A stretch of 27,678 bases of DNA from RGIG5579 sp045601445. GTDB lineage: Bacteria > Bacillota > Clostridia > Oscillospirales > SIG627. The notes below the pieces were generated by a model. That model did not search any database. It had not been told where the DNA came from and was given only the letters and a program-made list of their open reading frames with translations. Where the stretch lies: NCBI GenBank assembly GCA_045601445.1, contig JAZRZQ010000169.1:1-27678 (forward strand), read 5' to 3'. This document shows, in pieces, positions 15,254 to 23,165 of the stretch; position 1 is the first letter of the stretch, and the number at the start of each line of letters is the position of its first letter. A program made the position numbers and the translations under genes.

Positions 15254-15967
15254 GTGCTAATATATCCTGCGATTGATTTGTATGAAAAAAAGGCAGTTCG
15301 ATTGTTGCGCGGTGATTATCAAAAAATGACCGTTTACAGCACCGATCCGCTTGCCGTTGCCCGCGATTTTGAGTCAAGCGGTGCGACCGTGATTCATCTG
15401 GTTGATTTGGAGGGGGCAAAGGACGGTACCACGCCGAATCTCTCTGTTGTTCGTGAAATTGCATCGGAGACCGATCTTTTCGTCGAGGTTGGCGGAGGCA
15501 TCCGTTCCTTGGAGACAATCAAGGCATACCTTGAGGCGGGTGTCAATCGAGTGATTCTCGGGACTGCCGCCGTCACGGACCCCATGTTTCTCCGCGAGGC
15601 TTTGAAGCGCTATCCGGAGAATATTGCCGTTGGAATTGATCTGAAGGACGGAAGGGTTGCGATCAAAGGCTGGACGGAGATTTCCGCTCTAACGGCGGAT
15701 CAGTTTTTTGCATCAATGTGTGATCTCGGTGTCAAAACGGTCATTTGCACCGATATTTCAAAGGATGGCGCGATGCAAGGCACGAATGTTCAGCTTTACC
15801 GTGAGTTATCCGAGCGCTATCCCATTGATCTGATTGCTTCGGGCGGTGTCAGCAGTATGGAGGATGTTCGGGCGCTTTCCAAACTTGGCATACACGGTGC
15901 CATCATTGGTAAGGCATACTATTTGGGAGCGATTTCGCTTAAAGAAGCAATCGAGGTGGCAAAATGA
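15254..15967 (+). CDS. hisA: ProFAR isomerase (phosphoribosylformimino-5-aminoimidazole carboxamide ribotide isomerase)
   Basis: Predicted 237 residues, a half-repeat beta/alpha barrel. It uses a GTG start at 15254, eight bases after GGAGG; no ATG is available at the right place. The catalytic acid Asp8 sits in PAIDLY and the second one in GIDLKDGRV (about residue 127). Phosphate-binding GGGIRS and ASGGVSS follow. It opens the ribose ring of ProFAR. Its stop overlaps the hisF start by four bases. Confidence 0.95.
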   Translation: MLIYPAIDLYEKKAVRLLRGDYQKMTVYSTDPLAVARDFESSGATVIHLVDLEGAKDGTTPNLSVVREIASETDLFVEVGGGIRSLETIKAYLEAGVNRVILGTAAVTDPMFLREALKRYPENIAVGIDLKDGRVAIKGWTEISALTADQFFASMCDLGVKTVICTDISKDGAMQGTNVQLYRELSERYPIDLIASGGVSSMEDVRALSKLGIHGAIIGKAYYLGAISLKEAIEVAK

Positions 15968-16731
15968 TCACGAAGAGAATCATACCCTGTCTTGATGTAA
16001 AAAACGGAAGAGTCGTAAAGGGAACGAACTTTTTGGGACTTCACGACGTATCGTCTCCGGTGGAACTGGCAAAGTATTACAGTGAAAACGGTGCGGATGA
16101 GCTTGTATTTTACGATATCACGGCCTCTGCTGAAAAGAGATCCTTGTTTACCGATATTCTTCTGGATGTCGCTTCTCAAATATTCATTCCGTTAACCGTT
16201 GGTGGTGGGATCAACACCTTGGAGGACTTTGACCGCGTGCTGAAATGCGGAGCGGATAAGGTCAGTGTAAATTCGGGAGCAATTCGGAATCCTGCGCTGA
16301 TTTCTGATGCGGCGAAGCGTTACGGAGATCAATGCGTTGTTTTGTCTGTTGACGTCAAACGAGTCGACGGGGCCTTTCGCGTATTTGCCAAGGGAGGCAG
16401 AGAAAATACGGGTATGGAAGCGATCGAGTGGATTCGTCGCTGTGTTTCCGACGGCGCGGGAGAAGTTGTAGTAAATTCGATTGACACGGACGGTGTAAAG
16501 GACGGCTTTGACCTTGAGCTGCTTGATCGTGTTTGCGGGGCCGTTTCCGTTCCGGTCATCGCTTCCGGCGGTGCAGGCTCGATCGAACATTTTAAAACGC
16601 TGTTTCAGACGCTCCCGAAGGTGGATGCGGGACTTGCGGCCTCTATTTTTCATTTTCACGAGGTTGAGATTTTTGACCTGAAACAAAAACTGTCATTGTG
16701 CGGGATTCCGGTCCGCACGAAAGGAGAATAA
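15964..16731 (+). CDS. hisF: Imidazole glycerol phosphate synthase, cyclase subunit
   Basis: Predicted 255 residues, the normal barrel length. Catalytic Asp11 lies in IPCLDVKNGRVVKG, and the second aspartate lies in LSVDVKR near residue 127. Phosphate sites are GGGIN and ASGGAGS. Together with HisH it makes imidazole-glycerol phosphate and AICAR, the latter returning to purine synthesis. The start overlaps hisA, with GAGGTGG upstream. Confidence 0.97.
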   Translation: MITKRIIPCLDVKNGRVVKGTNFLGLHDVSSPVELAKYYSENGADELVFYDITASAEKRSLFTDILLDVASQIFIPLTVGGGINTLEDFDRVLKCGADKVSVNSGAIRNPALISDAAKRYGDQCVVLSVDVKRVDGAFRVFAKGGRENTGMEAIEWIRRCVSDGAGEVVVNSIDTDGVKDGFDLELLDRVCGAVSVPVIASGGAGSIEHFKTLFQTLPKVDAGLAASIFHFHEVEIFDLKQKLSLCGIPVRTKGE

Positions 16732-16735
16732 GACA

Positions 16736-17386
16736 ATGTTTGATATTGAAACCTTAAAGTTTGACGAAAACGGATTGATCCCCGCAATCGTGGTTGATTC
16801 TGTTTCCAAGAGAGTGCTGACGCTTGCCTATATGAATCGAGAAAGTCTCAAAATTTCGATGGAAAAGGGGCTCACCTGCTTTTGGAGCCGCTCCCGTCAG
16901 GAGCTTTGGTTAAAGGGGGAAACCAGCGGAAACTACCAGCATATTGTTTCGATCACCGCCGATTGTGACAAAGATGCTTTAACCGTTGTCGTCGAGCCGG
17001 ATGGCCCTGCTTGCCACAAAGGAACGACGTCTTGCTTTGAAGAGTGCGTATGGCAAAGCGATGAACTTCACGAATTTTCGCCGGAGGGCTTGATGGATCT
17101 TTTGCAGGGGCGGAAAAGCAACCCGAAGGAAGGGTCTTATACGACGTATTTGTTTGAAAAGGGAATCGATAAGATTCTGAAAAAAATTGGTGAAGAATCG
17201 ACCGAAGTTATTATTGCGGGAAAAGCTAACGATCGCGCGGAAACGATTTACGAAATTGCCGATCTTGCTTATCACGTGATGGTGATGATGGTGCAAATGG
17301 GTATTTCCTTGGAGGATATTCATAAGGAACTCGCTTCCAGACACGTTATCGATCACAAGGTTAAGCAGGAAAAAATGACAAAATGA
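16736..17386 (+). CDS. hisIE: Bifunctional phosphoribosyl-AMP cyclohydrolase / phosphoribosyl-ATP pyrophosphatase
   Basis: Predicted 216 residues. The N-terminal HisI domain (about 1-115) has FWSRSRQELWLKGETSGN and the metal-binding cysteines in DCDKDALT and CHKGTTSCF. The C-terminal HisE domain (about 120-205) has GSYTTYLFEKGIDKILKKIGEE with its acidic metal ligands. The fusion carries out steps two and three of the pathway. It is the last gene of the histidine operon. Its TGA stop lies inside an ARG-box-like palindrome at 17384-17396. Confidence 0.97.
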   Translation: MFDIETLKFDENGLIPAIVVDSVSKRVLTLAYMNRESLKISMEKGLTCFWSRSRQELWLKGETSGNYQHIVSITADCDKDALTVVVEPDGPACHKGTTSCFEECVWQSDELHEFSPEGLMDLLQGRKSNPKEGSYTTYLFEKGIDKILKKIGEESTEVIIAGKANDRAETIYEIADLAYHVMVMMVQMGISLEDIHKELASRHVIDHKVKQEKMTK

Positions 17387-17396
17387 ATATTATTCA
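17384..17396. promoter_or_regulatory. Possible upstream ARG box overlapping the hisIE stop
   Basis: TGAAT-ATT-ATTCA is a palindrome with the half-sites of the ArgR/AhrC box but a three-base centre instead of four. It lies about 156 bases upstream of the better site at 17540. It may be a distal site for a looping ArgR hexamer, or chance in an AT-rich junction. Confidence 0.35.
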
Positions 17397-17408
17397 ATAA
17401 CAATGGAT

Positions 17409-17445
17409 GCTCTGCGGCTCGTATGCAATCGCAGAGCTTCTTTTT
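17409..17445 (+). terminator. Intrinsic terminator of the histidine operon
   Basis: GCTCTGCG (17409-17416) pairs exactly with CGCAGAGC (17430-17437), and TTCTTTTTAT follows. It lies 22 bases after the hisIE stop. Confidence 0.88.
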
Positions 17446-17488
17446 ATATTTTATTGCCAAAATAAAAGGAACATTTTTGATATTGTTC

Positions 17489-17517
17489 TTGACAAAGAAA
17501 TCCACAAAGAATATAAT
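17489..17517 (+). promoter_or_regulatory. Perfect consensus sigma-A promoter of the arginine operon
   Basis: TTGACA at 17489-17494 and TATAAT at 17512-17517 are separated by 17 bases, matching the full consensus. Transcription would start near 17524. Such a strong promoter normally needs a repressor, and the palindrome at 17540-17553 fits that. Confidence 0.92.
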
Positions 17518-17539
17518 ATTGTGGTAATTTGATGTGTTG

Positions 17540-17553
17540 TGAATATTTATTCA
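17540..17553. promoter_or_regulatory. ARG box (ArgR/AhrC operator)
   Basis: TGAAT-ATTT-ATTCA matches the known ARG-box pattern of TGAAT and ATTCA half-sites around four A/T bases. It lies about 16-29 bases after the expected transcription start, so bound ArgR could block promoter clearance. No argR gene is in the window. Confidence 0.75.
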
Positions 17554-17583
17554 ATTCTTTGCTTGAAGAGAAGGAGACATAAA

Positions 17584-18960
17584 ATGTCTAAAATGTGGGC
17601 AGGAAGGACTGACGGCAGGATCGATCAGATGGCGGATGACTTCAATTCTTCCATTCATTTTGATTGCAGAATGTTTCGTCAGGACATTGCCGGAAGCATC
17701 GCGCACGCCGCTATGCTTGGAAAACAGAACATTATTACCTCCGAAGAGGCTTCTGCCTTGATGGACGGTTTGGCAGGCATTTTGTCTGATCTTGAAAACG
17801 GTTCGCTTTCGTTTGATTACTCTTGCGAGGACATTCATATGTTCGTAGAAGAGGTTTTAACGTCTCGACTCGGCGATCTCGGTAAAAAGCTTCATACCGC
17901 TCGCAGTCGCAACGATCAGGTTGCGCTCGATTTTCGGATGTATTTGAGACAAGAATTGGATTCGATTTCCGAAAAGATCACCTCGCTCATTTCCGTAATC
18001 TGTGACAAGGCCGACGAGTATAAGACCGTCATCCTTCCCGGCTATACTCACCTGCAAAGAGCACAGCCGATCTCGTTTGGACATCATCTGATGGCTTATG
18101 CGATGATGCTTCTTCGCGATCTTGACCGTCTTTCGGATTGCAGACGCAGAATGAATGTCTCTCCCATCGGCGCTTGCGCTCTTGCCGGTACGACCTACGA
18201 TACCGATCGCAGATTTGAAGCAGAAAAGCTTCACTTTGATTCCGTTTGTCTCAATTCGCTTGATGCTGTTTCCGACCGTGATTTTGCACTTGAGTTTCTT
18301 TCCGCTCTATCCGTTTTGATGATGCACCTCTCCCGCTTTTCCGAGGAGATCATTCTTTGGTGCAGCTGGGAGTTTAAATTCGTTGAGCTTTCCGATCAAT
18401 ATACGACGGGGTCTTCGATTATGCCGCAGAAGAAAAATCCCGACATTGCGGAGCTTGTCCGCGGCAAGACGGGCAGAGTCTACGGCGATCTGATGGCGCT
18501 GCTTACGACGATGAAGGGGATTCCTTTGGCCTATAACAAGGATATGCAGGAGGACAAGGAGGGCGTTTTCGATGCTTGCGATACCGTCAAAATGTGTCTG
18601 GACGTTTTCGAAGGAATGCTTAAGGGAATTCGTGCATTGCCCGAGAATATGAAGAAAGCGGCGCAGGGCGGCTTTATCAATGCAACCGATCTTGCCGATT
18701 ATCTGGTGAAGAAGGGAATGCCGTTCCGCAGTGCCTATAAGATTTCGGGTCAGATCGTAGCGGAATGTATTTCCAAGAATCTCGTCCTTGAAACGTTCCC
18801 CTTGGAGCGTTATCGCGAATATTCGGAACTTTTTGATGAGGATGTGTATTCCGAGATTGATCTTTCGGTTTGTGTGGAAAAAAGAAACAGTGAGGGCGGA
18901 ACGTCCTTTGCTTCGGTTCAGAAGCAGATTGATTTCGTCTGTGAAAGGATTCAAAAATGA
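17584..18960 (+). CDS. argH: Argininosuccinate lyase
   Basis: Predicted 458 residues from ATG 17584, which has AAGGAGA about seven bases upstream. A GTG at 17539 would place the operator inside the gene and is rejected. The enzyme splits argininosuccinate into arginine and fumarate. The family signature GSSIMPQKKNPDIAELVRGK lies near residues 278-297, and TARSRNDQVA near 105 and TYLQ-like GYTHLQRAQP near 155 supply active-site residues. An N-terminal MWAGRTDG replaces the common MWGGRF. It is the first gene of the operon, followed by argC with an ATGA overlap. Confidence 0.96.
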   Translation: MSKMWAGRTDGRIDQMADDFNSSIHFDCRMFRQDIAGSIAHAAMLGKQNIITSEEASALMDGLAGILSDLENGSLSFDYSCEDIHMFVEEVLTSRLGDLGKKLHTARSRNDQVALDFRMYLRQELDSISEKITSLISVICDKADEYKTVILPGYTHLQRAQPISFGHHLMAYAMMLLRDLDRLSDCRRRMNVSPIGACALAGTTYDTDRRFEAEKLHFDSVCLNSLDAVSDRDFALEFLSALSVLMMHLSRFSEEIILWCSWEFKFVELSDQYTTGSSIMPQKKNPDIAELVRGKTGRVYGDLMALLTTMKGIPLAYNKDMQEDKEGVFDACDTVKMCLDVFEGMLKGIRALPENMKKAAQGGFINATDLADYLVKKGMPFRSAYKISGQIVAECISKNLVLETFPLERYREYSELFDEDVYSEIDLSVCVEKRNSEGGTSFASVQKQIDFVCERIQK

Positions 18961-19880
18961 CCAAGGTTTTTATTGACGGAAGTGCCGGAACAACCGGCCT
19001 TCGCATCCACGAAAGACTTGCCTTGCGCAAGGATCTTGAGGTAATCACTCTTTCCGATGAGGTTCGTAAGGACCCCGCCGCTCGCAGAGAAGCGTTGAAT
19101 GCCTGTGATATCGCGTTCCTCTGCTTACCCGATCCGGCCGCCGTGGAGGCAGTTTCGATGATCGAGAATCCAAACGTGGCGGTGATCGACACCTCAACTG
19201 CACACAGAACGAATTCCGATTGGACTTACGGTTTTCCCGAGCTTTCGGGCAAAAGAGAGGCGATCCGTTCCTCCAAGCGCATTGCCAACCCCGGCTGTCA
19301 TGCCAGCGGTTTTGTCGCTTTGGTTCAGCCTCTTTGCCAAGCCGGCATTCTTTCTCCCGACACGCCCCTTTCCTGCTTTTCTCTCACGGGCTATTCCGGC
19401 GGCGGTAAAAAAATGATTGCGGAATATGAGGATCCCGCCCGTCCCTCGCTTTTTGATGCGCCCCGTTTGTACGGTTTAACGCAGGAGCACAAGCATTTAA
19501 AAGAAATGGTTGCGATTTGCGGGCTGAACAAAAAGCCTGTATTCAGTCCGATCGTTGCTCCTTTTTACAGCGGTATGGAAGTTTGTGTTTCTGTTTCTCG
19601 CGAGATGCTTTCGGTTGGGTATCGGCAGATTTGCGAGTTGTACGAATCGGTATACCAAAACGGCTTGGTTCACTTTGATTCGGAGGCTGAAGAAAGCGGA
19701 TTCCTTTCGGCGAACGCCTTTTCCGGTCGGGACGATATGCAGATTACGGTCAAGGGCAATGAGGAGCGTTTTCTTCTCATTTCCCGTTTTGATAATCTTG
19801 GCAAGGGCGCAAGCGGCTCTGCCATTCAAAATATGAATATTTTACTGGGTGCCGATGAGTCGGCCGGACTTAACGTTTAA
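18957..19880 (+). CDS. argC: N-acetyl-gamma-glutamyl-phosphate reductase, short (type 2) form
   Basis: Predicted 307 residues, clearly shorter than the common form of about 345. It resembles the type 2 ArgC family. The NADP-binding N-terminus FIDGSAGTTGLRI replaces the usual GASGYTG. The catalytic Cys114 lies in ANPGCHASG, and YSGGGKKMI follows at about 144. It reduces N-acetylglutamyl phosphate to the semialdehyde. The start overlaps the argH stop by four bases, and argJ follows after 15 bases. Sequence and context agree on ArgC. Confidence 0.92.
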   Translation: MTKVFIDGSAGTTGLRIHERLALRKDLEVITLSDEVRKDPAARREALNACDIAFLCLPDPAAVEAVSMIENPNVAVIDTSTAHRTNSDWTYGFPELSGKREAIRSSKRIANPGCHASGFVALVQPLCQAGILSPDTPLSCFSLTGYSGGGKKMIAEYEDPARPSLFDAPRLYGLTQEHKHLKEMVAICGLNKKPVFSPIVAPFYSGMEVCVSVSREMLSVGYRQICELYESVYQNGLVHFDSEAEESGFLSANAFSGRDDMQITVKGNEERFLLISRFDNLGKGASGSAIQNMNILLGADESAGLNV

Positions 19881-19895
19881 ATAAGGAGTATGCAA

Positions 19896-21110
19896 ATGAA
19901 ATTGATTTCAGGCGGCGTTTGTGCCGCAAAGGGTTTTCGCGCAGGCGGTGTCCATTGCGGCATCCGCAAAAACAAAACGAAGCGCGATCTCGCGTTGATC
20001 CTCAGCGATTGCCGTTGTTCGGCTGCCGCTGTATATACGCAGAATCTCGTCAAGGGCGCTCCCTTGACGGTTACAAAGAATCATATTTCCGACGGCTATG
20101 CTCAGGCGGTGATCTGCAACAGCGGAAATGCCAATACCTGTAATGCGAACGGAATTGAAGTGGCGGAAACAATGTGCTCGCTTCTTTCCGATGCCGTTGG
20201 GATTCCCGCCAATGACGTTGTGGTTGCATCCACCGGCGTGATCGGTCAGCCGCTTGATCTGACGCCGATTCGTGACGGGCTTCCGTCGCTTGTTCAATCG
20301 CTTTCTCCTGACGGAAGTGCTTTGGCGGCAGAAGGCATTATGACCACCGATCTGAAAAAGAAAGAAATTGCCGTTGAATTTGTTCTCGACGGAAAGACCT
20401 GTCACATTGGGGGTATCGCAAAGGGGAGTGGAATGATCCACCCGAATATGGCAACGATGCTCGTGTTTATTACGACAGATGCTGCGATCTCGCCTGCGAT
20501 GCTGCAAAAGGCGCTTTCAACCGATATTCAGTCTACTTTTAATATGATTAGTGTGGACGGCGATACCTCGACGAACGACACGGTCGCCGTATTGGCAAAT
20601 GGCTTGGCGGGCAACCCGTTGATTGACGCCGAAGGAGAAGCCTTTGATACGTTTATGAAAGCTCTGAATACCGTCAACGTTGCTCTTTCCAGAATGATCG
20701 CTTCCGACGGCGAAGGTGCAACGAAGCTCCTTGAGTGCAGAGTGCAGGGCGCAAAGAGCGAAAAGGATGCTAAAATCATTGCCAAAAGCGTGATTTGCTC
20801 CAGCCTCTTGAAGGCTGCAATGTTTGGCGCAGATGCCAACTGGGGGCGCGTTCTGTGCGCCATCGGTTACAGCGGAGCAGAGCTTGACGTTTCTCGCGTA
20901 GACGTTTCCTTCAAAAGCGAGAAGGGAACGGTTTGCGTTTGCCAAAACGGAGCCGGCGTGCCATTCTGCGAAGAAGAGGCAAAAGAGATCCTCTTGCAGG
21001 ATTCGATTGAGATTTTGGTTTCTCTTGGGGATGGGACGGCAGATGCTTGTGCTTGGGGCTGTGATCTCACGTATGATTACGTCAAGATCAATGGAGATTA
21101 TCGTACTTAA
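19896..21110 (+). CDS. argJ: Glutamate N-acetyltransferase / amino-acid acetyltransferase (ornithine acetyltransferase)
   Basis: Predicted 404 residues from ATG 19896. An ATG two codons earlier is only one base from the GGAG and is less likely. ArgJ moves the acetyl group from N-acetylornithine to glutamate, so the pathway runs as a cycle. The precursor cleaves itself before Thr187 in HPNMATMLVF, leaving the Thr as nucleophile. Other hallmarks are CNSGNANTCN (about 72) and GDTSTNDT (about 223). I cannot tell from sequence whether it is bifunctional with acetyl-CoA. No argA or argE is in the window, which fits the cyclic route. Confidence 0.96.
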   Translation: MKLISGGVCAAKGFRAGGVHCGIRKNKTKRDLALILSDCRCSAAAVYTQNLVKGAPLTVTKNHISDGYAQAVICNSGNANTCNANGIEVAETMCSLLSDAVGIPANDVVVASTGVIGQPLDLTPIRDGLPSLVQSLSPDGSALAAEGIMTTDLKKKEIAVEFVLDGKTCHIGGIAKGSGMIHPNMATMLVFITTDAAISPAMLQKALSTDIQSTFNMISVDGDTSTNDTVAVLANGLAGNPLIDAEGEAFDTFMKALNTVNVALSRMIASDGEGATKLLECRVQGAKSEKDAKIIAKSVICSSLLKAAMFGADANWGRVLCAIGYSGAELDVSRVDVSFKSEKGTVCVCQNGAGVPFCEEEAKEILLQDSIEILVSLGDGTADACAWGCDLTYDYVKINGDYRT

Positions 21111-21121
21111 TGGAGGTTATG

Positions 21122-21985
21122 ATGGATTTGCACCTTTCGAATGCTCAGCGCGCGGAAATTTTAACGCAAGCGCTCCCATATATCAAACGCTATAACGGAA
21201 GAGTCGTTGTGGTAAAATACGGCGGCAACGCAATGATTGACGAGCAACTTAAAATGCAAGTAATGGAAGACGTCGCTCTTCTTTGGCTCATCGGCGTCAA
21301 GATCGTTCTCGTTCACGGCGGCGGCCCAGAGATCAGCGAAATGATGAGCCGACTCGGCAAGAAAACCGAATTTGTCGACGGTCTTCGTGTGACAGACAAG
21401 GAAACGGTTGAAATTGCTCAAATGGTTCTGGCAGGAAAGGTTAACAAGACTCTTGTCAATTTGATTGAGTCCAAGGGCGGCAGAGCAATGGGGATCTCCG
21501 GTATGGACGGCAGACTGATCGAAGCGACCATTAAGGACGAAAGACTCGGCTACGTAGGAAAGATTACCAAGATCAATATTGATCCTGTCATTGACCTACT
21601 CGAGAAGAATTATATTCCTGTTATTTCCACCATCGGTTGTGATCGCGAAGGTAATACATATAACATAAACGGCGATACTGCAGCGGCCTATATTGCGGGC
21701 GCGCTCGGAGCAGAGCGCTTGATTATGATGACCGATATTGCCGGAATTCTCCGCGATCGCGAGGATCCGAACTCGCTGATTCATTACGTTACGCTCCAGC
21801 AGGCCGAGCAGCTCAAGCAGGAGGGGATCGTTTCCGGCGGTATGATCCCCAAGGTTGAGTGCTGTGTCGAAGCCATTCGTGAGGGCGTAAAGAACGTTGT
21901 TATTATGGACGGTAGGGTTCCGTATTCGATTTTGATGGAGCTGCTTACCGACGAGGGTGCCGGTACAATGGTAACAGGAGGCTGA
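21122..21985 (+). CDS. argB: Acetylglutamate kinase
   Basis: Predicted 287 residues from ATG 21122, five bases after GGAGG. Earlier in-frame ATGs at 21110 and 21119 overlap or crowd that site. It phosphorylates N-acetylglutamate. Conserved features are VVKYGGNAM (about 29-37), VLVHGGGPEIS (about 62-72), DTAAAYIAGAL (about 186) and GGMIPKVECC near 240. In cyclic pathways this enzyme is usually the arginine-inhibited step. The N-terminal helix before VVVVKYGG is the type linked to the arginine-sensitive hexamer, so feedback control is plausible (inference). Confidence 0.95.
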   Translation: MDLHLSNAQRAEILTQALPYIKRYNGRVVVVKYGGNAMIDEQLKMQVMEDVALLWLIGVKIVLVHGGGPEISEMMSRLGKKTEFVDGLRVTDKETVEIAQMVLAGKVNKTLVNLIESKGGRAMGISGMDGRLIEATIKDERLGYVGKITKINIDPVIDLLEKNYIPVISTIGCDREGNTYNINGDTAAAYIAGALGAERLIMMTDIAGILRDREDPNSLIHYVTLQQAEQLKQEGIVSGGMIPKVECCVEAIREGVKNVVIMDGRVPYSILMELLTDEGAGTMVTGG

Positions 21986-21986
21986 A

Positions 21987-23165
21987 ATGTCTGATTTGCA
22001 AAATCTTGATCGCGCTTTCGTCGCAAACACATACGCCCGTTTTCCGCTAACGATTGTCAGCGGAAAGGGAAGTGAGGTTTTTTCTGACGGCGGAAAGCGT
22101 TATATTGATATGGGCTCCGGAATCGGTGTGACTGCTTTCGGTATCTGTGATGACGTTTGGGTCAGCGCTGTGGAAGCACAGCTTTCCCGTGTTCAGCATA
22201 TGTCCAATTTATACTATACCGAGCCTTGCGCGCAGCTTGCCAAGCGCCTTTGCGAGAGGACCGGTATGAAAAAGGTGTTCTTTTCCAATTCGGGAGCAGA
22301 GGCAAATGAATGCGCCATCAAGGCTGCCAGAAAGTACGCTTTTGACCGCAAGGGAAAAGAGTATGACACCATCGTAACGCTCGAAAACAGCTTCCACGGT
22401 CGAACGATCACGACGCTTGCCGCGACGGGGCAAGAGCATTATCACGAGCTGTTTCAACCCCTGACACCGGGATTTGTTCACACCCCCGCCAATGACATTG
22501 AAGCGATGAGAAAAACGCTTTCCGAGCATCGCGTTTGTGCTGTTATGATGGAATGCGTTCAGGGCGAAGGCGGCGTGATCGCTCTTGATCCCGACTTTGT
22601 CAAAGAGGTTTATCGTCTTTGCCGAGAAAATGACATTTTGCTAATCATTGACGAGGTTCAGACAGGAAACGGAAGAACGGGAAAACTTTATGCGTATCAG
22701 CATTTTGATATTCATCCCGATCTTGTCAGCACGGCGAAAGGCTTAGGCGGCGGACTTCCGATCGGCGCTTGTCTGTTCGGTGAAAAGGTCGAGGACGTGC
22801 TCGGCTTCGGAGATCACGGTTCCACCTTCGGCGGTAACCCGATTGCCTGCGCAGGTGCGATCAGCATTCTCGACCGTATGGATGATGCTTTTCTTTCCGA
22901 AGTAACTGAAAAAGCCGAAATGATCCGCACAGAACTTAATGGTGCGAAGGGAATTCGCTCGGTCAGCGGTCTCGGCTTGATGGTCGGCATTGAAACGGCA
23001 GGGGATGCAAAGACCATTGTATCGAAATGTATGGAAAAGGGCATTCTCTGCCTCACCGCAAAGAATAAGGTGCGCTTGCTTCCTGCGTTGAATATTCCGA
23101 AGGATTTGCTTTCGGAAGCGATCCGTGTGATAAAAGCCATTTGTGCTGAAGAGGAATCAAAATGA
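21987..23165 (+). CDS. argD: Acetylornithine aminotransferase
   Basis: Predicted 392 residues, a class III PLP aminotransferase. The lysine that binds PLP is Lys251 in STAKGLGGGLPIGA. FSNSGAEANECAIKAAR (about 96-112), SFHGRTITTLAATG (about 136) and IDEVQTGNGRTGK (about 221) are all present. It forms N-acetylornithine from the semialdehyde with glutamate. The start is one base after argB, with AGGAGG upstream, and the stop overlaps argF in ATGA. Confidence 0.96.
   Translation: MSDLQNLDRAFVANTYARFPLTIVSGKGSEVFSDGGKRYIDMGSGIGVTAFGICDDVWVSAVEAQLSRVQHMSNLYYTEPCAQLAKRLCERTGMKKVFFSNSGAEANECAIKAARKYAFDRKGKEYDTIVTLENSFHGRTITTLAATGQEHYHELFQPLTPGFVHTPANDIEAMRKTLSEHRVCAVMMECVQGEGGVIALDPDFVKEVYRLCRENDILLIIDEVQTGNGRTGKLYAYQHFDIHPDLVSTAKGLGGGLPIGACLFGEKVEDVLGFGDHGSTFGGNPIACAGAISILDRMDDAFLSEVTEKAEMIRTELNGAKGIRSVSGLGLMVGIETAGDAKTIVSKCMEKGILCLTAKNKVRLLPALNIPKDLLSEAIRVIKAICAEEESK

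Noticed and set aside
17539..17583. Upstream GTG start for argH adding 15 residues
   Set aside because: It has no Shine-Dalgarno sequence, places the ARG box in the coding region, and adds residues absent from the family. ATG 17584 has AAGGAG at good spacing.
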